From IMG/VR virus record IMGVR_UViG_3300023178_000097, positions 1-41,713 of that record: a stretch of DNA of 41,713 bases; one strand, 5' to 3'. Shown here piece by piece: positions 9,185-17,600 of this stretch. This stretch comes from a virus. The position numbers and the translations under genes were made by a program. Position 1 is the first letter of the stretch; every line of letters starts with the position of its first letter. The notes under the pieces were generated by a model. It made no database searches, was not told the origin of the DNA, and worked only from the letters and a program-made list of their open reading frames with translations.

Positions 9185-9202
9185 CCAGGGAATCAACCCT
9201 GG
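9185..9202 (+). other. Small hairpin in the leader of the scaffold gene
   Basis: A perfect 6-bp inverted repeat (CCAGGG, AATCAA loop, CCCTGG) lies in the 61-base gap between the giant virion protein and the scaffold gene. No T-run follows, so it is not a classic terminator. It could protect or process the mRNA. A TATAAC at 9168-9173 lies just upstream but lacks a -35 box. Confidence 0.4.
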
Positions 9203-9223
9203 CCCCAACATAAGGAAAATGAT

Positions 9224-10171
9224 ATGAATGTAGCAGTTAAAGCAACCCCTAAGAATGCAGGATTTGTAGATCGTGGGTTTAACCATGTACAACGTAAAAA
9301 ACGTATGGAAGAAGAAGAGGCAGAGATTGCTCGTCTAGAAGCTGAAGCTCGTGGTGAAGAGTATGTTGAGAAAAGTGAACCCAGTGGCACGGATACTGAG
9401 GACACCAAGGTACAAGCCACAAGTAATACAGAACAAGAAAAAGAAGATACCACGGAAGTCGAAACACAAGAAGATGACTCAAGCTTGAGTGCTGAAGAAA
9501 AGTCTTTCAAGAAACGTTATGGTGACTTACGTAGACATATGCAAGAGAAAGAGAAAGAATGGAATGACCGTCTTGAATCTCTTGAGAAACGTAAAGCTAC
9601 TGATGCAGTAGTTGCCCCTAAGTCTGATGAAGACATTGAGGCTTGGGCAAAACAATACCCAGATGTAGCAGGTATTGTTGAAAAGATTGCTTCTAAGAAA
9701 GCAAAAGAGATGTTCAGTAAAGCAGAAGAACGTCTAAAAGAATTAGATGAAGCTCATAATGAAGCACTACGAATGAAAGCAGAAAATGTTATTCGTAAGT
9801 CTCACGATGACTTTGATGAATTAAGACAATCAGAAGAATTCCATGATTGGGCAGAAGCACAACCTAAATGGGTTAAGGATGCTCTGTACGAAAACATGGA
9901 TGATCCTGCATCTGTTATTCGTGTGATTGATCTTTACAAAGTTGATAACGGTATGACCCCTGCAGCTAAAAGAAATACTCGTAAAGCTGCAGCATCTACT
10001 GTTACCAAAGGAACTCGTACTTCTATTGATGCAAAGGGTGTATCAGGCCAGATCAAAGAGTCTGATGTAGCCAAGATGTCAGCTAAGGAGTTTGAGGCTC
10101 GTCAAGACGAAATTCAAGCAGCTATGGCTTCTGGTAAATTTGTCTACGACATGTCTGGTGCAGCCAGATAA
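9224..10171 (+). CDS. Capsid scaffolding protein
   Basis: 315 residues, strongly charged and almost entirely helical, with long Glu/Lys-rich coiled-coil segments (about 25-45, 85-125 and 150-190). The acidic middle has no Cys and few aromatics. The C-terminus has a short basic/hydrophobic segment, as in scaffolds that contact coat protein. It lies directly before the major capsid gene, as in T7 (gp9-gp10). AAGGAAAA precedes the ATG. Scaffolds co-assemble inside the prohead and leave before packaging. Assigned from composition and gene order rather than a recognised sequence motif. Confidence 0.8.
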   Translation: MNVAVKATPKNAGFVDRGFNHVQRKKRMEEEEAEIARLEAEARGEEYVEKSEPSGTDTEDTKVQATSNTEQEKEDTTEVETQEDDSSLSAEEKSFKKRYGDLRRHMQEKEKEWNDRLESLEKRKATDAVVAPKSDEDIEAWAKQYPDVAGIVEKIASKKAKEMFSKAEERLKELDEAHNEALRMKAENVIRKSHDDFDELRQSEEFHDWAEAQPKWVKDALYENMDDPASVIRVIDLYKVDNGMTPAAKRNTRKAAASTVTKGTRTSIDAKGVSGQIKESDVAKMSAKEFEARQDEIQAAMASGKFVYDMSGAAR

Positions 10172-10175
10172 ACTA

Positions 10176-10203
10176 TTGACACTTAAGAAGTGTTCAATAT
10201 AAC
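10176..10203 (+). promoter_or_regulatory. Sigma70-like promoter with an embedded palindrome, upstream of the capsid gene
   Basis: A consensus TTGACA (10176-10181) and TATAAC (10198-10203) are separated by 16 bases. A perfect 6-bp inverted repeat ACACTT-AAG-AAGTGT (10179-10193) overlaps the -35 box and fills most of the spacer, the position expected of an operator. It lies just after the scaffold stop and would give the major capsid gene its own transcript with a leader of about 205 bases. Sequence prediction only. Confidence 0.6.
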
Positions 10204-10210
10204 TACACGT

Positions 10211-10257
10211 ATCTAATATAGAGCCTCCCTTAGGGACTACCTCTATAGATACTTTTT
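10211..10257 (+). terminator. Hairpin plus T-run in the capsid leader (terminator or attenuator-like)
   Basis: TATAGAG (10217-10223) pairs with CTCTATA (10241-10247), enclosing an inner TCCC-TTA-GGGA hairpin. ATC/GAT at the base extends the stem across a 3-base bulge. Five T residues follow at 10253-10257. The structure begins almost at the predicted start of the upstream promoter. It could therefore end scaffold transcripts, act as an attenuator, or simply stabilise the capsid mRNA. The remaining leader to 10414 holds no ORF I can support, but contains a 10-bp palindrome (GTTGCGCAAC, 10316-10325). Confidence 0.45.
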
Positions 10258-10414
10258 CATAAAAGTCTAAACTACAAAGAACCACCTGTTCAAGTATAGG
10301 CCCAGTAGGTACTCGGTTGCGCAACTGATTGCCTTTCTGCACCCTAGAAAAGTAACAGCCTCTTTAAAGGTGTTTAGCTTTCTCTTAAAGCCAAATATCA
10401 TGGAGGATTTAACT

Positions 10415-11488
10415 ATGGCTTTTGCATCCGCTTCAGGTTATACCAACCTGCCAAATGGGAACTTTTCCCCAGTCATCTACTCGAAAAAAGTGCAGCTTGC
10501 GTTCAGGAAGAGCACAGTTGTAGGTGACATCACGAACTCCGAATATTTCGGGGAGATCGCAAACCAAGGTGATACAGTGAAAATTATGAAGGAGCCTGAG
10601 ATTTCAGTCTCTGCATACACTCGTGGCACCACCATCGCAGCGCAAGATCTTAGTGATGACGATTTCTCGTTAGTCATTGATAAAGCTAACTATTTTGCTT
10701 TCAAGATGGACGATATCGAAGAGGCACATAGCCACATCGATTTTATGAACCTTGCTACCAACCGTGCAGCTTATCGTCTTGCTGATCAGCATGACCAAGA
10801 AGTTCTAGGTTACTTGTCAGGTTATTCACAGTCTTCATTGCACAGCAATGCTGACACTGTTAACACAACAGTTAACGGCACAAAAGCAAACTCGACAGCA
10901 GGTTCTGACGAATTGCTTTCAGCAAACAAGCTAAACAAAGGTGACTTTGGTAACATCACTACTTCAGGTGCTGATGACCATTCGATCCCTGTTGCAGCAC
11001 GTTTGCCAGGTGCAACTGCACTACCAACAGCATACGTTTCACCAACAATGTTGGTTGCTCGTATGGGTCGTCTACTTGATCAACAACAAGTTGACAAAGA
11101 TGGTCGTTGGATCGTAATCGATCCTGTCATGATGGAAATCTTGATGGACGAAGATTCACGTTTCCTACAATCTGAGTGGGGTGCTTCAGGTGGCCTACGT
11201 AACGGTCTAGTCATCAACAACTGGAATGGTTTCAGAGTTTACTCTTCTTCAAACCTACCTTCTGTTGGTACTGGTGCTGCTACAACAGGTACAGCTAACC
11301 AAAACACTAACTACGGTGTTATCGTTGCAGGTCATGATTCAGCCGTTGCTACTGCAGAGCAGATCAACAAGACTGAAACATACCGTGACCCAGATTCTTT
11401 TGCTGACATCGTGCGTGGTATGCACTTGTACGGCAGAAAAATCCTAAGACCAGAAGCATTGGTCACAGCTAAGTACAACTTGGCATAG
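10415..11488 (+). CDS. Major capsid protein
   Basis: 357 residues from the ATG at 10415, chosen because GGAGG sits eight bases upstream (10402-10406); the earlier in-frame ATGs at 10370 and 10400 lack such a site. The sequence has the hallmarks of a HK97-fold podovirus coat protein. It has an N-terminal segment on VVGDITNSEYFGEIANQGDTV, a long middle helix beginning near HSHIDFMNLATNRAAY, and a C-terminal part with WIVIDPVMMEILMDEDSRF and a SNLPSVG strand. Codon choice differs slightly from neighbours (more C-ending codons), as often seen in highly expressed coat genes. The gene is behind its own promoter and directly follows the scaffold. Confidence 0.9.
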   Translation: MAFASASGYTNLPNGNFSPVIYSKKVQLAFRKSTVVGDITNSEYFGEIANQGDTVKIMKEPEISVSAYTRGTTIAAQDLSDDDFSLVIDKANYFAFKMDDIEEAHSHIDFMNLATNRAAYRLADQHDQEVLGYLSGYSQSSLHSNADTVNTTVNGTKANSTAGSDELLSANKLNKGDFGNITTSGADDHSIPVAARLPGATALPTAYVSPTMLVARMGRLLDQQQVDKDGRWIVIDPVMMEILMDEDSRFLQSEWGASGGLRNGLVINNWNGFRVYSSSNLPSVGTGAATTGTANQNTNYGVIVAGHDSAVATAEQINKTETYRDPDSFADIVRGMHLYGRKILRPEALVTAKYNLA

Positions 11489-11498
11489 TAAAATAAAG

Positions 11499-11524
11499 GA
11501 GGGGGCCATGAGAGTGGCCCTCTT
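11499..11524 (+). promoter_or_regulatory. Hairpin overlapping the ribosome site after the capsid gene
   Basis: Bases 11499-11508 pair with 11515-11524 (core GGGCCA/TGGCCC, extended with two G-U pairs) around a 6-base loop. The left arm contains most of a very strong ribosome site, AAGGAGGGGG (11496-11505). It may act as an RNA switch on translation of the leader peptide and the methyltransferase, or as a processing/termination element after the capsid gene. No clear T-run follows. Confidence 0.5.
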
Positions 11525-11534
11525 ACTCACATGA
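11508..11534 (+). CDS. Possible 8-residue leader peptide (MRVALLLT)
   Basis: The strongest ribosome site in this area (AAGGAGGGGG) is close to this ATG, not to the methyltransferase ATG at 11531, which has no Shine-Dalgarno sequence of its own. The 8-codon frame ends at TGA 11532-11534, sharing the ATGA with the methyltransferase start. The layout is that of a translationally coupled leader ORF. It may simply be a device to load ribosomes. Not provable from sequence alone. Confidence 0.4.
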   Translation: MRVALLLT

Positions 11535-12064
11535 ATCTAGTTTCTTCTGAATACAAAATAGTCCTAGCTGAAACACATGACCTCACTAAGAAACAGTGGG
11601 GAGGTGGACACAGTATAGACAAGCTTCCTAGATACGAAGGTTTTTTGAAGAGCTTAGATGTTAAAAGTATTTTGGACTATGGATGTGCTAATGGTAAATT
11701 CAAAGTCTATATGAACAAAAAGAAACCAGACTACTTTGTTTATGAGTATGACCCTGGAATCAGAGGTAAAGACCATCCACCCCACCCTGTTGACTTTGTA
11801 GTTTGTTGTGACGTAATGGAGCACGTTGAACCAGACTACCTAGATAACGTAATGAAACACTTACAGATTTTGGTGAAGAAGGGTGGGTTCTTTAATATTT
11901 CTACAAAAGAAGCTATTACTATTCTTTCAGATGGTAGTAACGCACACAAGATTGTAGAGACTGGGGAATGGTGGATAGACCTCTTCAAGAAATACTTTGA
12001 AGTCCTAGACGTAGAGATAAAAAGATTTGAAACGAATTTTAAAGTGCTCCCAAAAACTGTTTGA
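11531..12064 (+). CDS. Class I SAM-dependent methyltransferase
   Basis: 177 residues. Motif I ILDYGCANGKF (around residues 46-56) is the SAM-binding glycine loop. DFVVCCDVMEHVEPDYLDN near residues 93-111 matches motif IV/post-IV of the Methyltransf_11/23 type, and LVKKGGFFNIST is the following strand. No target-recognition domain or NPPY/DPPY motif is present, so a small-molecule, sugar or protein substrate is more likely than DNA. It lies between capsid and tail genes, an unusual site for a methyltransferase. It overlaps the next gene by 38 bases. Substrate unknown; a link to the sugar cassette downstream is possible but unsupported. Confidence 0.8.
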   Translation: MNLVSSEYKIVLAETHDLTKKQWGGGHSIDKLPRYEGFLKSLDVKSILDYGCANGKFKVYMNKKKPDYFVYEYDPGIRGKDHPPHPVDFVVCCDVMEHVEPDYLDNVMKHLQILVKKGGFFNISTKEAITILSDGSNAHKIVETGEWWIDLFKKYFEVLDVEIKRFETNFKVLPKTV

Positions 12065-12404
12065 GACAGTTATCCTTCCTCTAGATAATATAAACTCAGT
12101 TAGTGATAACAGACACGATCCTGCCTTTGATGCTACACTAAAGAAAAGTCTAGAAACAAAAGGGATGATACATCCTATCTTGGTTTGCTTAGACAAAGAC
12201 TTTAAACAAACAGACATAAGACGTTTTGAACGTAGACCTGTACCAGAGAACATAGAAGAGAAGTACAGATGTCTGATAGGAAACAACAGATACAAGTTTG
12301 CTCTTGATAACGGATATACTCACATTGAGTGCCACGTAGTAAAAACTTTTGATGATGTTAAACGTGCACACCGTAAGACAGAGATAGAACCAAGAAAGAT
12401 GTAA
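12027..12404 (+). CDS. ParB/Srx-like domain protein
   Basis: 125 residues from a TTG at 12027, a weak start; the recognisable fold begins near residue 13 (ETVILPLDNINSV). It shows ParB-N-like features: a strand with LPLDNI, then GMIHPILVC, then CLIGNNRYKFALDNGYTHI, the GxxRyxaa-type element that in ParB/sulfiredoxin-fold proteins binds nucleotides or cuts DNA. The usual GxHR is replaced by GNNR. The last residues are basic. It overlaps the methyltransferase by 38 bases, so the two look like a unit. Methyltransferase/ParB-like pairs are known in phages, but the function of this pair is not clear. Confidence 0.65.
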   Translation: MKRILKCSQKLFETVILPLDNINSVSDNRHDPAFDATLKKSLETKGMIHPILVCLDKDFKQTDIRRFERRPVPENIEEKYRCLIGNNRYKFALDNGYTHIECHVVKTFDDVKRAHRKTEIEPRKM

Positions 12405-12405
12405 G

Positions 12406-13125
12406 ATGGCAACCTACGTTACACTTGTTAATGAACTACTCACTAGACTTAATGAGGTTACCCTTTCTACTGCAGGTAGTGGGTTTGATGATGTACGTAA
12501 CGTACAAGCACTAGCTAAACAAGCTGTAAATAACTCCATTAGAAATATCTTACAGACAGGCCAAGAGTGGCCTTTTCTTAAGACTACGTACACTCAGACA
12601 TTAACTGCAGGTACAAGAGAGTACGACTTTCCCTCTGACTTTTCTAGAGCAGACTGGCAAACTTTCTATATTAAACAGCTTTCAGGTGGGACTAATATTC
12701 CTACAGCTATGAAAGTTATTTCTTATGATGAGTACGTCCAAAAGTATCGTCAAGGAGATGACACAGGAGATCAAACAGGTATCTCTGCTCCTACTCTTGT
12801 CTATCAAACAAACGAAGAGAAGTTTGGAGTAACACCTATTCCTGATGCAGCATACGAGGTTGAGTATATTTACTGGTCATTTCCTTCAGACCTAGTTACT
12901 TACGATGATGTAACAGTTATTCCTGACAGATTTAAACACGTAATTATTGATGGTGCTATGATGTACATGATGCGGTTTAGATCTAATGAGCAGAGTGCTG
13001 CAGTACATCAAGGTGTTTTCCAAGAAGGTATTAAATCTATGAGAAGAATACTTGTAGATGAACCTCTAAGAATAAGATCAACAGTAGTTGAAAGAGCTAA
13101 TGTAGGTTTGAGTAGAGTAAGCTAA
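12406..13125 (+). CDS. Tail tubular protein A-like (gp11-type head-tail adaptor)
   Basis: 239 residues. The N-terminus (LVNELLTRLNEV, then a helix with LAKQAVNNSIRNIL and EWPFL) has the pattern of podovirus tail tube A/adaptor proteins, which form the ring below the portal. A beta-rich middle (TREYDFPSDFSRADW) and a YWSFPSDLVTYDDVTVIPD segment follow. The gene comes after the capsid and its start follows the previous stop by one base. The next gene begins on its last base, so the two are coupled as in T7 gp11-gp12. Confidence 0.75.
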   Translation: MATYVTLVNELLTRLNEVTLSTAGSGFDDVRNVQALAKQAVNNSIRNILQTGQEWPFLKTTYTQTLTAGTREYDFPSDFSRADWQTFYIKQLSGGTNIPTAMKVISYDEYVQKYRQGDDTGDQTGISAPTLVYQTNEEKFGVTPIPDAAYEVEYIYWSFPSDLVTYDDVTVIPDRFKHVIIDGAMMYMMRFRSNEQSAAVHQGVFQEGIKSMRRILVDEPLRIRSTVVERANVGLSRVS

Positions 13126-14675
13126 TGGCAGACAACTTAGGCTCTTTTAAAGTATTTGCACAGGGTGGCTTAAACCTAAACAGAGATGTTCTGTCACAAG
13201 GTGAGCTACAGCCCGGATCTGCTATATCTTTGTTGAACTACGAACCTGCTATTGAAGGTGGTTACAGACGTGTAAGTGGTTACAGCAACGATTATGGTGT
13301 AGTTCCAGGTAACAGTGCAAAGAAGGTCTTAGGGGTAGCAGTCGTAAATGGTATCAACGATGGTATCCTAGCTGCTCGTGAACCCAACAGTGGTAGCAAC
13401 TATCTTTATTACTGGGACAATGCTACAGAGGCTTGGGTTGCAGTAACTACTTCTGGCTCACCTACAATGACAGGTGTGATAAAAGTAAGGTTTACAAAGT
13501 TCAACTGGGGTACTCCAAAGGTTATTCTGACAGATGGTGTAAACCCTGCTGCTACCTACGATGGTACAACTTACACACAGATAACAGCTACTGAGGCTCC
13601 TACAGATCCTAAGTTTGCTGCAGTCTTTAAGAACCATATGTGGTTGGCAGGAGATCCTGCAGAGGATCAAAATCTATACTTTAGTGCACCCAATGATGAA
13701 ACTAAGTGGTCACCTGCAGATGGTGCAGGAGTTATCAACGTAGGATTCCCTATTGTAGCAATCAAACCATTTCGTGATTCACTATTTATATTTGGTACTA
13801 ACAATATTAAAAGGCTTGTTGGTAACAATATTTCAGACTGGCAGGTACAACACGTAACAGATGACCTTGGTTGTCTAGCTACAGATAGTGTTATTGAAAT
13901 TGGTGGTGACCTAATCTTTTTATCACAGGATGGTTTAAGACCTATCTCAGGTACAGACAAGATTGGTGACGTTCAACTTGAAACATTAACTAAAAATATT
14001 CAGTCTTTTATGTCTGACGTTGTTTTGACTAATGACCTTGATGCAGTATCCTCTGTTATCATTAGAAAAAAATCTCAGTTTAGGTTGTTCTACAACGTAG
14101 AAGACGGAAATGCACTTCTTGGTGGTTTACGTCTAGGTCAACAAGGTGGTATTGGTTTTGAGTTTGGTCAGATGATTGGTATTGAAGCTACCTGTGCAGA
14201 TAGTGGATATATTGATAAAGAAGAATATGTGATTCATGGTGATACTACAGGGAAAGTATACAGACAAGAATCAGGAAATAGTTTTGGTGGGGATAGCATT
14301 GTAAGCTTATACCAAACTCCTTTTCTTCATATGCAAGACCCAGAGCAACGTAAGATTATACACACTGTAGCTACGTACCTCAGATCAGAGGGTGACAGTG
14401 AAATCATTATGTCAGTTATTTATGATTATGATGACAACACTATTTTAAACCCCACTAACTTTACACTAAGTACTGAGGGTGCGGCAGCTTATTACAACGA
14501 AGCAATTTATAATGACAGTGCTACAATTTGGAGTGGTAACCCATCACCAGTTCAAAGGGTAAATGTTTCAGGTTCAGGAAAATCAGTATCTTTTAGATAC
14601 GTTACAAATGACACTAATGCTTCACACAGTATTCAAGGTATTGTTGTGACGTTTGGAGTGGGGGATAGACTTTAA
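13125..14675 (+). CDS. Tail nozzle/tail tubular protein B-like
   Basis: 516 residues, almost all beta, with repeated Gly-rich turns and blocks such as WLAGDPAEDQNLYFSAPND and DSLFIFGTNNIKRL that suggest a propeller-like or multi-domain beta fold. This fits the nozzle protein of short-tailed phages that plugs the tail until infection. It starts on the last base of the preceding tail gene and ends immediately before the fibre gene (TAAATGG). Assigned from size, fold type and position; I do not see a diagnostic motif. Confidence 0.65.
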   Translation: MADNLGSFKVFAQGGLNLNRDVLSQGELQPGSAISLLNYEPAIEGGYRRVSGYSNDYGVVPGNSAKKVLGVAVVNGINDGILAAREPNSGSNYLYYWDNATEAWVAVTTSGSPTMTGVIKVRFTKFNWGTPKVILTDGVNPAATYDGTTYTQITATEAPTDPKFAAVFKNHMWLAGDPAEDQNLYFSAPNDETKWSPADGAGVINVGFPIVAIKPFRDSLFIFGTNNIKRLVGNNISDWQVQHVTDDLGCLATDSVIEIGGDLIFLSQDGLRPISGTDKIGDVQLETLTKNIQSFMSDVVLTNDLDAVSSVIIRKKSQFRLFYNVEDGNALLGGLRLGQQGGIGFEFGQMIGIEATCADSGYIDKEEYVIHGDTTGKVYRQESGNSFGGDSIVSLYQTPFLHMQDPEQRKIIHTVATYLRSEGDSEIIMSVIYDYDDNTILNPTNFTLSTEGAAAYYNEAIYNDSATIWSGNPSPVQRVNVSGSGKSVSFRYVTNDTNASHSIQGIVVTFGVGDRL

Positions 14676-17600
14676 ATGGCAGGTTATACAAGACAGAGTG
14701 CTGCGGATATTGTTTCTGGTCAGGTTATCAAAGCTGAACCAGTCAACAACGAATTTCAGCAGATACTAGCAGCCTTTAATGAGGCAACAGGACACAAGCA
14801 CGATGGATCTTCTGCTGAAGGTGCTTATATCCCAACGATCTCAGACACAAACAACTTTACTAAAGTAGTAATTGATACTGCCAATAACAGGATCAACTTC
14901 TTTACAAATGTTGGCAGTGCTGCAGTAGAACAGATAAGGATACAAGATGGAGCTATTGTTCCTGTCACTGATGAAGATATTGATCTGGGTTCTGCGAGTG
15001 CTGAGTTTAAAGATCTTTACATTGATGGTGTGGGTTATATTGACACTCTTGCGGTGCATGAAAATGCTACTATTACGGGTAACCTTACCGTTAATGGGAA
15101 TACTACTCTTGGTAGTGACGATAGTGATACTGTTACAGTAAATGCTGATGTTGCCTCAGATCTTATCCCTTCTGCAGATGGCACATATGACCTAGGTTCT
15201 TCTACTTCAGAGTGGCAAGACCTATACATTGATGGTACAGCAAACATTGACAGCCTTGTAGCTGACACAGCAGACATTAATGGTGGTACTATTGATGGTA
15301 CTACTATTGGTGCTACGACTCCTGCTGCTGCTGACTTTACCACAATGGATGCATCTAGTAACGCAACTGTTGGTGGTACACTTGGTGTAACAGGTAATAC
15401 AACCTTATCTGGTACTCTTGGAGTAACAGGTGTTTCTACTTTCTCTGATACAGTCTGTGCACCTAACCTAAAAGCCACAGGAACATCAACTCTTAGTACA
15501 GTAGATATTAATGCAGGTAATATTGACAATACTGTTATTGGTGCCACTACTCCTGTTGCAGGTAGCTTTACTACACTTAGTACGACAGGACAGGGTACTT
15601 TTGCTACAGTCGATATCAATGGGGGTACTGTTGATGGTACTACTATTGGTGGTGCTACACCAGGTGCTATAACAGGTACAACAGTTACAGCCAATACCTG
15701 CTTTGTGGGTGACATCACAGGTAATGTAGCAGGTAACGTAACTGGCAACGTCACAGGTAATATCACTGGTGACGTTACAGGAGATGTCACAGGAAATCTA
15801 ACAGGTAACGTTACAGGAAATGTGACAGGAGATGTTACTGGTGATCTGACTGGTAATGTCACAGGTAATGTTACAGGAAACGTAACAGGTGACTTAACTG
15901 GTGATGTAACATCAACAGGTACCTCTTCTTTCTGTGATATTAACATGACAGGTACTGCAGGACTTGATATGGGTTCTGCTAAGATTACCTCTCTTGGAAC
16001 ACCAACCCTTGATGGAGATGCAAGCACTAAGTGTTATGTGGACCAACAAATCAGTAACCTGATTGGTGGTGCTCCTGGTGCTCTTGATACTCTGAGTGAA
16101 CTAGCTGATGCTATCAACAATGATGCAGACTTCTACACATCTCTTACAACTTGTTTAGGTACAAAACTAGCATGTGCAGGTGGCACTATGTCAGGGGATA
16201 TTACCCTTGGTGCTAATAAAGCCACATCTACAGCCACACCTGCTACAGATGATACATTGACTCGTAAGGGTTACGTAGATACTCAGGATGCTCTTAAACT
16301 GAGCTTGACTGGTGGCACAATGTCTGGTGCCATTGCAATGGGTACATCTAAGATTACAGGTCTAGGTGATCCAACTGCTGCTCAAGATGCAAGTACTAAA
16401 AACTACACAGACACTTGTGTTGCCACAGCAATGCCTTTGTCAGGTGGTACATTCACAGGAAATGTAGAAACTACTTGTCCTATTATTTCTTGCTACACAC
16501 CTGCCAATGCATGTGACCTCACAAATAAGTGTTATGTAGATGGTATCTTACAATCAGCTACTGCAGCCTGTACTTCTGCTGCATGTGCACTAGCAAGTCA
16601 AACTGCTTCAGCTACTTCAGAGACTAATGCAAGTAACTCAGCTACTGCTGCTGCAACCTCAGAAACAAATGCTGCTGCATCTTATGATAGCTTTGACGAC
16701 AGATACCTTGGCAATAAATCATCAGACCCATCAGTAGACAACGATGGTGATGCTCTATTAACTGGTGCATTATACTGGAATACTACAGATAATGCTCTTA
16801 AAGTTTACACAGGATCTATCTGGTCTTCTGCAGCATTTACACTTGGTGATGCTCTTACTCAAATTGCAGAAGATACTACACCACAGCTAGGTGGCCCTCT
16901 AGATGGTGACTCTGAGTGTATCTACAACGTATCAAGTGTTTGTGCTACAAACCTATATGGTACTTTTACAGGTAACCTGACAGGTGATGTAACTGGTACT
17001 GTCTCCTCTCTTTCTAATCATGACACAGATGATCTAGCAGAAGGTACAAATCAGTACTTCACAACAGCTAGAGTTGATAGTCACCTAACAGGTGGTACAG
17101 GTGTTACTTACACAACTGGTAACATTTCTATTGGACAGTCTGTTGGTACATCAGACAACGTTTGTTTTGGATCAGTATGTGTAACAGGTAATCCTACCCA
17201 GGCTTGCCAACTTGCAACAAAAGAGTACGTTGATACGATTGCTGCTGCAGGTATTCACTACCATGATCCAGTACGTGTTGAATCACCAGATAGTGCAGGT
17301 AGTTTGAATGCTACTTATGACAATGGTTCATCTGGTGTAGGTGCTACACTTACCAATGCAGGAACACAAGCTGCCTTAGTTATTGATGGTGTAACACTAA
17401 ACACCAATGATCGTGTCCTTATCTATAGCCAAACAAATGGTTACGAGAATGGTGTCTACACAGTAACCAACACTGGTTCAGCTTCGACTAACTGGGTTCT
17501 TACTCGTGCTACAGATGCTGACAGCTATGGTGCTTCAGATCAGAATGCACTAGGTGAAGGTGACGCATTCTTCGTAAAAGAAGGTGACACAGGTGCAGGT

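Noticed and set aside
15035-16027. 330-codon open frame on the - strand opposite the fibre repeats
   Set aside because: Its Val/Pro/Thr-rich repeats are the reverse reading of the GN/DVT repeat units; it has no start signal or family features.
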